NCBI GenBank assembly: GCA_016184125.1
Contig: JACPDG010000041.1
Span: 52,049-116,048 of the forward strand
Length of the DNA: 64,000 bases
Origin: Candidatus Rokuibacteriota bacterium
Lineage (GTDB): Bacteria; Methylomirabilota; Methylomirabilia; Rokubacteriales; CSP1-6
Direction of reading: 5' to 3'
Notes under the pieces: model-generated
The model's database searches: none
Seen by the model: the letters and a program-made list of their open reading frames with translations, nothing else
What the model was told of the DNA's origin: nothing
Shown here: one piece after another, positions 15,849 through 23,801 of the stretch
Layout of the letters: every line of letters starts with the position of its first letter
Position numbering within the stretch: the stretch's first letter is position 1
Position numbers and translations under genes: made by a program

Positions 15849-16730
15849 ATGGAACGACTGCTCCAGTACGCGTTGACCGGGCTCTCCGCGGGCAGCCTCT
15901 ACGCGCTCGTCGCGCTCGGCATCGTGCTGATCTACCGCTCGACCCGCGTGCTGAACTTCGCCCACGGCGACATCGCGACGGTCGCGACATTCGTCGCGTT
16001 CACCATGCTCACCCGCCGGCTGCCGTTCTGGGCCGCGCTCGGCGCCAGCCTGCTCACGGGCGCCCTCGTCGGCGTGGCGTTCTACCTCGTCGTGCTCGTG
16101 CGGGCGCAGCGACGCGGCGCGAACCTCCTCGGCATGGTGATCCTGACGCTCGGCCTGGCCCTGATCATCCAGGGCGTCGTCGTCTACGTCTGGGGGGCCG
16201 AGCCGGTGTCGCTGCCGTTTCCGATCTCGGACACCAGGACCTACAGCGTCGGCCTCGTCGTCGTGAGCCAGCTCTCGCTCGCGACGATGGCCGCCGGCCT
16301 GCTCGGGAGCGTCGGCCTCTACGTGCTCGTCCAGCGAACGCGGCTCGGCCTCGCGATGCGCGCGACCTCGGAGAACCTCATGGCCGCGCAGACGCTTGGG
16401 ATCCCCACGCGGCTCGTGCTCTCCGTGTCGTGGGCCGTTGCGTCCGCGCTCGGCGTGGTGGCCGGCATCTTCCTGGCGCCGGCGCTCCTGCTCGACCCGT
16501 TCTTCATGCTCGACCCGTTCCTCAAGGGCTTTGCCGCCGCGGTGCTCGGCGGCCTCAACAGCCTCCCCGGCGCCGTCGTCGGCGCGCTGATCCTCGGCGT
16601 CGCCGAGAGCCTGACGGGCGCCTACCTGACGATCCAGTTCAAGAACACGCTGGCGTTCGTCATCATCATCGTCGTGTTGCTGGTGCGTCCCGAGGGGCTG
16701 CTCGGGAGAGAGTTCAAGGAGCGAGTCTGA
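15849..16730 (+). CDS. livH: Branched-chain amino-acid-type ABC permease, LivH
   Basis: 293 residues, highly hydrophobic. The LivH hallmark N-terminus is GLSAGSLYALVALGIVLIYR then NFAHGDIATV. The coupling loop is RTRLGLAMRATSENLMAAQTL and the late GGLNSLPGAVVGALILG segment is conserved. In most Liv operons livH precedes livM; here the order is M then H, separated by a repeat. Confidence 0.92.
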   Translation: MERLLQYALTGLSAGSLYALVALGIVLIYRSTRVLNFAHGDIATVATFVAFTMLTRRLPFWAALGASLLTGALVGVAFYLVVLVRAQRRGANLLGMVILTLGLALIIQGVVVYVWGAEPVSLPFPISDTRTYSVGLVVVSQLSLATMAAGLLGSVGLYVLVQRTRLGLAMRATSENLMAAQTLGIPTRLVLSVSWAVASALGVVAGIFLAPALLLDPFFMLDPFLKGFAAAVLGGLNSLPGAVVGALILGVAESLTGAYLTIQFKNTLAFVIIIVVLLVRPEGLLGREFKERV

Positions 16731-16787
16731 TACACTCCCGTGCACCGCGGTCCATTCCAACCGTTCCGGGGAGACTCGTCCTCCGCA

Positions 16788-18134
16788 GTGTTCCGCACGG
16801 TGCTCGTCGCCAACAGGGCAGAGATCGCGCGTCGCGTCTTCCGCGCGTGCCGGACGCTCGGCATTCGCCCCGTTGCCGTCTACTCCGAGGCGGACCGCGA
16901 CGCACCGCACGTCAGCGAGGCGGACGACGCCTATCCGATCGGCGGCGCCGCGGCGCGGGAGAGCTACCTCAACATCGAGGCGATCCTGGACGCTGCGCGC
17001 CGGGCAAAGGCGGACGCGATCCATCCGGGGTACGGCTTCCTGTCCGAGAACGCAGACTTCGCCGACGCGTGCGCGCGCGCCGGCTTCGTCTTCATCGGCC
17101 CGGGCGCGGAGGCGATTCGCGCGATGGGGGACAAGACCGAGGCGCGCCGCCTGATGAAGGCCGCCGGAGTGCCGGTCCTGCCGGGGAGTGAGGCAGCGGT
17201 GACGGACGTCGCTGCCGCGCGGCGGCTCGCGGAGGCGACCGGCTTTCCCGTGATGCTGAAGGCGACGGCCGGCGGCGGCGGCATCGGGATGGCGCGGGTG
17301 GAGACGAGCGCCGCGCTCGAGCGCGCGTTCGCGGCGGCCTTCCGGCGTTCCCAGGCGGCGTTCGGCGTCGGCGCGCTCTACGTCGAGCGCTGGCTCGACC
17401 GACCGCGGCACGTCGAGGTGCAGGTGTTCGGCGACGGCACCGGCCACGTCGCCCACCTGCACGAGCGCGAATGCTCGGTCCAGCGGCGGCACCAGAAGCT
17501 CGTCGAGGAGTCGCCCGCGCCGGACCTCCCGCCGGCGACGAAGGCGGGACTGCTCGCCGCTGCCGTCGCCGGCGCCCGCGCCATTGGGTACGTCAACGCC
17601 GGGACGCTCGAGTTCCTCGTCGACGGGTCGGGCGCCTTCTACTTCCTCGAGATGAATACCCGGCTCCAGGTCGAGCACCCCGTCACCGAGGTGGTGACGG
17701 GCGTGGATCTCGTGGTCAGCCAGCTCCGCGCGGCGGCCGGTCAACGACCGGAGTGGATGCAGGACGACATCGTGCCGCGGGGCGCCGCGATCGAGGGCCG
17801 CGTGTACGCTGAAGACCCCGCGAAGAGCTTCCTGCCGTCGCCCGGGACGGTGGAGCGGCTCGCCGTGCCGAGCGGGCCGGGGATTCGCGTCGACTCGGGG
17901 ATCGAGGTGGGCAGCGTCGTGACGGTGCACTACGACCCGCTGCTGATGAAGGTGATCGCCCATGGCGCCACGCGCGCGGAGGCGATCGATCGGCTGCGCG
18001 CGGCGCTGACCGGCTGCGTGATCGAGGGCGTCAAGACCACGCTGCCGTTTCTCGGCCGCGTGCTCGCGCACGACGGGTTCCGGCGGGGCGCCGTCGACAC
18101 CCAGATGGTGGAGAGAGGAGCGTTCAATGGCTGA
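16788..18134 (+). CDS. Biotin carboxylase subunit of acyl-CoA carboxylase
   Basis: 448 residues from GTG 16788 (FRTVLVANRAEIARRVFRA, the usual start); an upstream in-frame GTG at 16740 would add 16 atypical residues. ATP-grasp and biotin carboxylase blocks include HPGYGFLSENADFADAC, KATAGGGGIGMARV, EVQVFGDGTGHV, ECSVQRRHQKLVEE, FLEMNTRLQVEHPVTE and AEDPAKSFLPSPG. It carboxylates biotin on the small carrier encoded next. The 3' end overlaps the carrier gene by 8 bases. With the carboxyltransferase at 19066 it forms a propionyl-/methylcrotonyl-type carboxylase; the acyl-CoA used is not determinable. Confidence 0.92.
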   Translation: MFRTVLVANRAEIARRVFRACRTLGIRPVAVYSEADRDAPHVSEADDAYPIGGAAARESYLNIEAILDAARRAKADAIHPGYGFLSENADFADACARAGFVFIGPGAEAIRAMGDKTEARRLMKAAGVPVLPGSEAAVTDVAAARRLAEATGFPVMLKATAGGGGIGMARVETSAALERAFAAAFRRSQAAFGVGALYVERWLDRPRHVEVQVFGDGTGHVAHLHERECSVQRRHQKLVEESPAPDLPPATKAGLLAAAVAGARAIGYVNAGTLEFLVDGSGAFYFLEMNTRLQVEHPVTEVVTGVDLVVSQLRAAAGQRPEWMQDDIVPRGAAIEGRVYAEDPAKSFLPSPGTVERLAVPSGPGIRVDSGIEVGSVVTVHYDPLLMKVIAHGATRAEAIDRLRAALTGCVIEGVKTTLPFLGRVLAHDGFRRGAVDTQMVERGAFNG

Positions 18135-18342
18135 GGAGATCAAGGCGCACATCACCGGGGTCGTGTTCCAGATCGCCGCCAAGACGGGCGATGCGATCGC
18201 CGTCGGCGATCCCGTGATCGTGCTGGAGTCGATGAAGATGGAGATCCCCGTCGAGGCGCCGAGGGCCGGCACCGTGACGGAGATCCGGGTCGAGGAGGGG
18301 CAGACCGTCCAGGAAGGCGAGACCGTCGCGGTCATCGAGTGA
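18127..18342 (+). CDS. Biotin carboxyl carrier (stand-alone biotinyl domain)
   Basis: 71 residues, essentially only a biotinyl/lipoyl-like domain. The biotinylation motif is ESMKMEIPV, with the target lysine between the methionines, and EGQTVQEGETVAVIE closes the fold. It has no Ala/Pro-rich N-terminal linker of AccB. It carries carboxybiotin between the carboxylase just upstream and the carboxyltransferase. GAGAGGAG precedes the ATG. Confidence 0.93.
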   Translation: MAEEIKAHITGVVFQIAAKTGDAIAVGDPVIVLESMKMEIPVEAPRAGTVTEIRVEEGQTVQEGETVAVIE

Positions 18343-18347
18343 GACTT

Positions 18348-18485
18348 CGTGAACGAACCGCGTCGTCGAGGAGCGCCACGGCTTGGTCGGGTGCGTCCGC
18401 GCACCACGGGTGCGTCCGCGCACCCCCCCCGGGGCGCTCCGAGCGCGGGGGGCTTGGGGGGCTTCGGTAGTCCCCCCATGATGTG
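18348..18485 (+). repeat. Dispersed composite repeat, copy 6 (two nested tetraloop hairpins)
   Basis: It opens with GTGAACGAACCG. A stem GGAGCGCC / GGGCGCTCC encloses two identical hairpins GGTGCG-TCCG-CGCACC (18390-18405 and 18409-18424, period 19). It ends with the G6 module, GGGGGGCTTCGGTAGT then CCCCCCATG. It lies between the carrier gene and the DinB-family gene. Confidence 0.85.
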
Positions 18486-18493
18486 AGGTCGCC

Positions 18494-19012
18494 ATGAACG
18501 ACAGCGCCGCCCTCAACCTGATCCGCCGCCTGTACGACTATCACCGCTGGGCCAATCGCCGGCTCTTCGAGGTGGCGGCGGCGCTCGGCCCCGACCTCGA
18601 CCGCGCCGTCGGCACGCAGTTCAGCGCGCCGACGCTGAAAGGGATGTTCGCGCACATCTACGCGGCCGACTGGATCTGGCTCTCGCGCTGGAAGGGCACG
18701 TCGCCCGCGCGCCTGCCGGACGGCGACGACTTTCCGACGTTCGGCGACCTGCGGGAACGATGGGACGGGCTCGAGCGCGAGCAGCAGGCGTTCGTCGACG
18801 GCTTGACCGAGGCGGATCTCGGCCGCGCCGTCGAGTTCAAGGACACCAGGGGGCAGCCGTTCCGCCAGCCGCTGGCGGGGCTGCTGCAACACGTCGCCAA
18901 CCACGCCACGCACCACCGGAGCGAGGTCGCGACGATGCTGACCATGCTCCGCGGCTCTCCGCCGTCGACCGATCTCGTCACCTACCTGCGACAGCAGGCC
19001 GGGCGGGGGTAG
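18494..19012 (+). CDS. DinB-family putative metal-dependent protein
   Basis: 172 residues of the DinB/YfiT four-helix bundle. Metal-binding histidines are visible: LFAHI-type helix (KGMFAHIYAADWIWL) and the C-terminal NHATHHRSEVATML. Members include thiol-dependent S-transferases and many proteins of unknown role, often stress-linked. It interrupts the acyl-CoA carboxylase genes and shows no obvious connection with them. Confidence 0.8.
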   Translation: MNDSAALNLIRRLYDYHRWANRRLFEVAAALGPDLDRAVGTQFSAPTLKGMFAHIYAADWIWLSRWKGTSPARLPDGDDFPTFGDLRERWDGLEREQQAFVDGLTEADLGRAVEFKDTRGQPFRQPLAGLLQHVANHATHHRSEVATMLTMLRGSPPSTDLVTYLRQQAGRG

Positions 19013-19065
19013 CCAGGCACCGATCGCTCGCTGCGCACGCTCGGCCAGGTGCGCGGAGGCCTCCC

Positions 19066-20619
19066 ATGGGCATGAAGGAGCTCGCCGACGATCTGAGCAG
19101 CCGCCGCTCGCGCGCGCGCGCCATGGGCGGCGGCGGCGCCGTCACCCGGCAGCACGAGGCGGGGAAGCTCACGGTGCGCGAGCGTCTCGACGAGCTCTTC
19201 GATGCCGGCACCTTCACGGAGATCGGGATCCTCGCGACGCATGCGGGCATCGCGCCGGACCTCGCGGGCCGCGAGACCCCGGCCGACGGCATGGTGACCG
19301 GGTTCGGGAAGGTCGATGGCCGGCTCGTCTGCGTCATCGCCTACGATTTCACCGTCATGGCGGGCTCGATGGGCCGCACCGCGGAGCTCAAGGCGAACCG
19401 CGCGCGGGAGATCGCGCTGACGAAGCGGATCCCGATGATCTGGCTGATCGACTCCGCCGGGGCGCGCATCCAGGAAGCGATCGGGTCGCGGAACTTCGCG
19501 GCCACGGGAACGCTCTTTCGCGAAGAATCGATCATGTCGGGTGTCGTGCCGCAGGTCGCGGCGATGATGGGCCCGGGCGCCGCGGGCACGGCGTACATCC
19601 CGGCGCTCGCGGACTTCGTGCCCATGGTGCGCGGGACCAGCAACATGGCGCTCGGCGGCCCGCCGCTCGTGAAGGCCGTGGTCGGCGAGGACATCACGGC
19701 GGAGGAGCTCGGTGGCTCGAAGGTGCACTGCGAGATCTCCGGCTGCGCCGACCTCGAGGTCGCCGACGACCGTGAGTGCATCCAGGTCATCAAGGAGTAC
19801 CTGTCGTACTTCCCGAGCTCGAACCTCGCGCGCCCGCCGGTCGTGTCGACGAGCGATCCGGTCGACCGCCAGGACCCCGAGCTCCTCACGATCGTGCCCG
19901 ACAGTCCGCGGCGCGCGTACGACGTGCGCAAGGTGGTCCGCGCGGTCGTCGACGACCGGCACTTCTTCGAGATCAAGCCCGCCTGGGCGAAGAACATCGT
20001 GGTGGGACTGGCCCGGCTCGCCGGGCACCCGGTCGGGATCGTCGCGAGCCAGCCGATGGTCCTCGGCGGCGCGCTCGACAACGACGCCGCGGACAAGGCC
20101 GCGCGCTTCATCATGCTGTGCGACGCGTTCCACCTCCCGCTCGTGTTTTTCCAGGACGTCCCGGGCTTCATGGTCGGCTCGAAGGTCGAGCGCGCCGGCA
20201 TCATCCGGCACGGCGCGAAGATGCTGTACGCCGTGAGCGAGGCGACGGTGCCGAAGCTCACCGTGATCCTGCGCAAGGCGTACGGCGCGGGCTACTACGT
20301 GATGTGCGGGCGCGCGTACGAGCCGGACCTGATCGTCGCGTGGCCGACCGCGGAGATCAGCGTCATGGGCCCGGAGGGCGGCACGAACATCGTCTTCCGC
20401 CGTGAGATCGCGGCCGCGGCCGACCCGTCGGCGGAGCGTGCGCGACGCGTCGAGGAGTTCCGCAAGCTGATCGACCCCTACATCGCGGCGGGCGCCGCGC
20501 TCGTCGACGACGTGATCGACCCTCGCGAGACGCGTCCCGTCCTGATCCGGGGTCTGGAGATGGCGCAGGGCAAGAAGATCGATCGGCCCTGGCGCAAGCA
20601 CGGCGTCATGCCGGTGTGA
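19066..20619 (+). CDS. Acyl-CoA carboxylase carboxyltransferase subunit
   Basis: 517 residues from ATG 19066 (ATG 19072 is an alternative). The crotonase-fold carboxyltransferase halves are visible: KLTVRERLDELFDAGTF, IDSAGARIQEA, oxyanion-hole glycines in MMGPGAAGTAYIPAL, and the C-terminal half with 'FFQDVPGFMVG', KAYGAGYYVMCGRAY and 'AWPTAEISVMGPEGGTNIVF'. It transfers the carboxyl group from biotin to an acyl-CoA. It resembles propionyl/methylcrotonyl-CoA carboxylase beta chains. Together with the ABC importer and ligase it suggests catabolism of imported short or branched acids. Confidence 0.9.
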   Translation: MGMKELADDLSSRRSRARAMGGGGAVTRQHEAGKLTVRERLDELFDAGTFTEIGILATHAGIAPDLAGRETPADGMVTGFGKVDGRLVCVIAYDFTVMAGSMGRTAELKANRAREIALTKRIPMIWLIDSAGARIQEAIGSRNFAATGTLFREESIMSGVVPQVAAMMGPGAAGTAYIPALADFVPMVRGTSNMALGGPPLVKAVVGEDITAEELGGSKVHCEISGCADLEVADDRECIQVIKEYLSYFPSSNLARPPVVSTSDPVDRQDPELLTIVPDSPRRAYDVRKVVRAVVDDRHFFEIKPAWAKNIVVGLARLAGHPVGIVASQPMVLGGALDNDAADKAARFIMLCDAFHLPLVFFQDVPGFMVGSKVERAGIIRHGAKMLYAVSEATVPKLTVILRKAYGAGYYVMCGRAYEPDLIVAWPTAEISVMGPEGGTNIVFRREIAAAADPSAERARRVEEFRKLIDPYIAAGAALVDDVIDPRETRPVLIRGLEMAQGKKIDRPWRKHGVMPV

Positions 20620-20623
20620 CGGA

Positions 20624-20802
20624 GGCGAGGGCCCGGGGTTGCCCGGAGCCCTCGGAGCGTCGGGGAGACCCTTGGGGGGACATGTCGGGCCCCCCGGGCC
20701 GAGCGCGCAACAGAGCAGCGCCCCGGGTTTTCCCGGGGCGCTTGCGAACGCCGGGGGGTGTGGGGCGGGGTGTGGGGGGCCATGTCGGGGCCCCCCACTC
20801 GG
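20624..20802 (+). repeat. Dispersed composite repeat, copy 7, between convergent genes
   Basis: At least two stems occur (GGGCCCGGGG.. region at 20628-20650 and AGCGCCCCGGG/CCCGGGGCGCT around 20720-20745). Two terminal modules follow, GGGGGGACATGTCGGGCCCCCC (20685-20697 region) and GGGGGGCCATGTCGGGGCC. It fills the gap between the carboxyltransferase and the convergent rpoD stop, where it could act as a bidirectional terminator. Confidence 0.75.
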
Positions 20803-22305
20803 TTAATTCTCGATGAACGCCTTCAGGTTGCGTCCTCGCAGCGGATGGCGCAGCTTGCGCAACGCCTTGGCCTCGATCTGCCGGATCCGTTCACGGGTCA
20901 CGGCGAACCGCCGGCCGACCTCCTCGAGCGTGTGCTCGCCTTCCTCGCCGATGCCGAAGCGCAGCCGCAGGATCTCCTTCTCCTTCGGCGACAGCGTGGC
21001 GAGCGCGCGCTCCACCTGCGTCATGAGGTCCTGCGACAGCAGCGAGTCGTTCGGCGATCCGGCGCTCTTGTCCTCGAGGAAGTCCCCGAGCTCGGAGTCC
21101 TCGCCGATCGGCGTCTCGAGCGACAGCGGCTTGCGCGACGACTCGAGGATCAGCCGGACCTTCTTCGCCGGTACGCCGGTGCGCTGCGCGAGCTCCTCCG
21201 GCGTCGGCTCGCGGCCGAGCTCGTTGATCATCGCGCGGTTCACGCGCGAGATCCGATTCAGCGTCTCCACCATGTGCACCGGGATACGGATCGTGCGCGA
21301 GTGGTCCGCGATGGCGCGGGTGATCGCCTGCCGGATCCACCACGTCGCGTACGTCGAGAACTTGAAGCCGCGCCGGTACTGGAACCGGTCGACGGCCTTC
21401 ATCAGCCCGATGTTGCCCTCCTGCACGAGGTCCAGCAGGGAGAGGTCACTGCCGAGGTAGCGCTTCGCGACGGACACGACGAGGCGGAGGTTGGCCTCCA
21501 TCAGCTCGCGCTTGGCCTGCCGCACCGTCCGGTCGTGGCGCTCGATCTCGACGAGCAGGGCCTGGAGCTGCTTGCGGGGCAGCCCCGCGTCCTTCTGGAG
21601 CAGGCGCAGCTCGCGACTCGCCGAGGCGATCTTGCCGTCGCGGGCCTCGCGGGCCAGGTGGTCGATGCGCTCGCAGTGCCGGCGAATGCGCAGGAGGAGC
21701 TCGTCGACGAGCGCGGGCTTGAGCGACACCTCGGCCACCGTCTTCTGGATCGTCTCGCGATGCTCGCCGATCTCCCCCAGCAGCTTCGCGCGACCCGCGG
21801 CGGACCGCCGCTTGTCGGCGAGCGACTCCTCGACCTTCGTGATCGCGGCCTGATGACGCCGGATCCGCGCGAACCCGTTCAGGACGGGCTTGAGCTCCTT
21901 GGCGTCGAGCTCACCCCCCTCGGGGAGGACGATGACGTCGTCGGCCGGCAGATCGCCGCGTCGCAGACGGTCGCCGATCTCGAGCAGCGCGGTGACCGCC
22001 ATCGGGATGCCGGCCAGCGCGCGCCGGAGCGCGATCTGGCCGACCTCGATCCGCCGGCCGATCGTGACCTCTTGCTCCGCGGTCAGGAGCGGCACCTTGC
22101 CGATCTCCTTGAGGTACAGGCGGACCGGATCCTCGCCGCGGGCCGGAACGAAGTCCTCCGGCCGAATCACCGGACGCCGCTCCTCGGCCTCCTCGTCGAC
22201 GAGGAGCTGCGGGGCCTCCGGCTCCTCCTCCGTCACCAGCGCGGTCGGGATGACTTGCGCCGGGTCGCGGGCGATATCGTGCTGATCCCCATCTCTGAAT
22301 GTCAT
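20803..22305 (-). CDS. rpoD: Primary RNA polymerase sigma factor (sigma-70)
   Basis: 500 residues from ATG (complement of 22303-22305). An acidic N-terminal part precedes region 1.2 ([20 protein letters not shown]), then a long non-conserved insert. Region 2 has [30 protein letters not shown] and [17 protein letters not shown] (the -10-reading helix). Region 3 has HMVETLNRI. Region 4 ends in '[28 protein letters not shown]'. These are group 1 hallmarks. A TTG at 22407 would add 34 residues; ATG 22305 is preferred though its RBS is weak. It is the only minus-strand gene between the DsrE operon and the window end, flanked by a repeat downstream. Confidence 0.93.
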   Translation of the reverse strand: MTFRDGDQHDIARDPAQVIPTALVTEEEPEAPQLLVDEEAEERRPVIRPEDFVPARGEDPVRLYLKEIGKVPLLTAEQEVTIGRRIEVGQIALRRALAGIPMAVTALLEIGDRLRRGDLPADDVIVLPEGGELDAKELKPVLNGFARIRRHQAAITKVEESLADKRRSAAGRAKLLGEIGEHRETIQKTVAEVSLKPALVDELLLRIRRHCERIDHLAREARDGKIASASRELRLLQKDAGLPRKQLQALLVEIERHDRTVRQAKRELMEANLRLVVSVAKRYLGSDLSLLDLVQEGNIGLMKAVDRFQYRRGFKFSTYATWWIRQAITRAIADHSRTIRIPVHMVETLNRISRVNRAMINELGREPTPEELAQRTGVPAKKVRLILESSRKPLSLETPIGEDSELGDFLEDKSAGSPNDSLLSQDLMTQVERALATLSPKEKEILRLRFGIGEEGEHTLEEVGRRFAVTRERIRQIEAKALRKLRHPLRGRNLKAFIEN

Positions 22306-22431
22306 GATGTCACCGGGTCGGGTTGTGAAAGGTTGAGCGTCCTTTTTCGCGGTACCTTTCCTTAGATGCCGCCGCGGGCGCGCTGGGTTCACCAACCGTA
22401 ATTTCAAGATGCAGGCCAGCAGGTACGTGTT

Positions 22432-22460
22432 TTCATAAAGCCTTGTAAAAATTGCCGTAA
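22432..22460 (-). promoter_or_regulatory. Candidate promoter for the sigma factor gene
   Basis: Read on the minus strand, TATGAA (22437-22432) is preceded by a 17-base spacer and TTACGG (22460-22455). Both boxes are imperfect, but the tract is clearly AT-richer than its surroundings and lies about 125 bases before the chosen start. Confidence 0.4.
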
Positions 22461-22496
22461 GGCCGCAGGTGAGCGCGCACGCGTGTCGCTCGACTG

Positions 22497-22517
22497 GGAA
22501 TAGCTGTTCACTATTCC
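22497..22517. promoter_or_regulatory. Perfect 7-bp inverted repeat in the rpoD upstream region
   Basis: GGAATAG, CTGTTCA, CTATTCC: two perfect 7-base arms around a 7-base spacer, unlike the GC-rich dispersed repeat. It lies upstream of rpoD and of the ACT-domain remnant, so it could be an operator for either. No regulator is identified. Confidence 0.35.
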
Positions 22518-22660
22518 GCCTGGAGATTCGCCTGTCGTGCCGTGCGCTGTTATGATCTCGGGGCTGCTTTCAAAGAGAAAACTGCGGTGACCCTCCCCGG
22601 CGTTCCTCGGGACATGGACCAGTTCGGGGGCGTCGGCCAGACGCGGCAGGAGACGAGCTG

Positions 22661-22942
22661 ATGGCCGTGACGCCGAGCGCCAGTTACTCCACCACGATCC
22701 GTCTCGAGATCCGGAACCGGCCCGGCATGCTGGGCCGCGTCGCGATGGCGATCGGAGAGGCGGGTGGCGACATCGGCGCCGTCGACCTGGTCGAGTCGAG
22801 CCGCGACCGGGCGGAGTACATCATCCCCAGCGTCTTCAACAAGAACGTCGCGCCGGCGGTCGCCGATGGCGTGGCCCGCGCCGCTCAGGCCACCGGCCTT
22901 GCACGCCGGGGCCGTCGCCTGGATCTGCCCGGGGTGCTGTGA
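22661..22942 (+). pseudogene. Malic enzyme remnant: ACT domain joined in frame to the extreme C-terminus
   Basis: 93 residues. Residues 1-48 (MAVTPSASYSTTIRLEIRNR, then PGMLGRVAMAIGEAGGDIGA) are the N-terminal ACT domain found on NAD-dependent malic enzymes of this bacterial group. Residues 51-82 (AEYIIPSVFNKNVAPAV, then AATGL-like end) match the malic enzyme C-terminal end ('YIIPSPFDPRVAPAVA'). About 400 catalytic residues are missing between SSRDR and AEYIIPS, without loss of frame. A good GGCAGGAG site precedes the ATG, so a mini-protein could be made. Whether this is a real deletion or an assembly collapse cannot be decided from sequence. Confidence 0.75.
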
Positions 22943-23068
22943 GAGCCCGTGAACGACTTCGGTAGTCGAGCCGCGCCCCGGGTTCCCCGGGTGCGTCCGC
23001 GCACCCCGCGGGGTGCGTGCGAGCGCTCGGGGGGCTTGGGGGGCCCTTCGATGCCCCCCATGCTCTGA
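22943..23068 (+). repeat. Dispersed composite repeat, copy 8
   Basis: It begins right after the remnant stop with GAGCCCGTGAACGACTTCGG. Inside are GCGCCCCGGG, two GGTGCG-type hairpins (one imperfect, GGGTGCGTGCGAGCGCTC) and the terminal module GGGGGGCCCTTCGATGCCCCCCATG, ending 10 bases before the glycosyltransferase start. The glycosyltransferase frame is open back into it. Confidence 0.8.
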
Positions 23069-23078
23069 GTGGGGCCTC

Positions 23079-23801
23079 GTGGCGGCCCCGGTCTGGTCTG
23101 TCGTGATCCCGGCGCACAACGAGGCCGCGCGGTTGCCGGGCTTCCTGGACGAGGTCGTCACCCACCTGGAGGGTCGCGGCGACGCCTGGGAAGTGATCGT
23201 CGCGGACGACGGCAGCACCGACGGCACGGCGGACCTCGTGGAGCGAGCGGCCCGCCAGCACCCGTCCGTCCGGCTCGTCCGCCTCGCCGAGAACCAGGGC
23301 AAGGGGGCTGCGGTCCGCGCCGGCATGCTCGCGGCGTCCGGCGAGTACCGTCTGTTCGCCGACGCGGACGGTGCGACGCCGGTCGCCGAGCTCAAGCGTC
23401 TCGAGCCGGCCCTCGCGATGGGCGCGGACATCGTGATCGCGTCGCGCGTGCTGGTCGATCCCGCGATCGTGGTCGTCGCGCGGCCGCACCGGGTGTTCCT
23501 CGGGCGGATCTTCAACTGGCTCGTGGCGCGGCTGGGGCTGCGCGGCGTCGCGGACTCGCAGTGCGGCTTCAAGCTCTTCCGGGCGGAGGCGGCGACCCGG
23601 CTCTTCGCGGAGCTCCGGACGCGGGGCTTCGGTTTCGACGTCGAGCTCCTCCTGCGCGCGCAGCGCGCAGGCTATCGGATCGTGGAGGTGCCGGTGAACT
23701 GGACGGACCAGCCTGGGAGCAAGGTCGGTGTGCTCACCGACGGCCCGCGGATGATCGCGCAGATCGTCCGCGCGCGGTTGTCGCTGGGGAGGCGGCCGTG
23801 A
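23079..23801 (+). CDS. GT2-family glycosyltransferase, polyprenyl/dolichyl-phosphate type
   Basis: 240 residues from GTG 23079. The GT-A fold start is WSVVIPAHNEAARLPGFL, followed by IVADDGSTDGTADLVE and the metal-binding FADADGATP. RGVADSQCGFKLFRAEAA and ELLLRAQRAGYRIVEVPV are typical of DPM1-like enzymes that glycosylate polyprenyl phosphate. No C-terminal membrane segments are present, so it is the soluble DPM type. Sugar and acceptor are unknown. It overlaps the next ATG by one base. Confidence 0.85.
   Translation: MAAPVWSVVIPAHNEAARLPGFLDEVVTHLEGRGDAWEVIVADDGSTDGTADLVERAARQHPSVRLVRLAENQGKGAAVRAGMLAASGEYRLFADADGATPVAELKRLEPALAMGADIVIASRVLVDPAIVVVARPHRVFLGRIFNWLVARLGLRGVADSQCGFKLFRAEAATRLFAELRTRGFGFDVELLLRAQRAGYRIVEVPVNWTDQPGSKVGVLTDGPRMIAQIVRARLSLGRRP

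Noticed and set aside
14646..18479. Minus-strand open frame of about 1,280 codons opposite livM, livH and biotin carboxylase
   Set aside because: A shadow of the plus-strand genes; no RBS, no recognisable motif and repeat sequence translated at its N-terminus.
22587..22661. 24-codon ORF from GTG overlapping the malic enzyme remnant start
   Set aside because: No clear RBS and no similarity to known leaders; overlap of the ATGA type alone is not enough.
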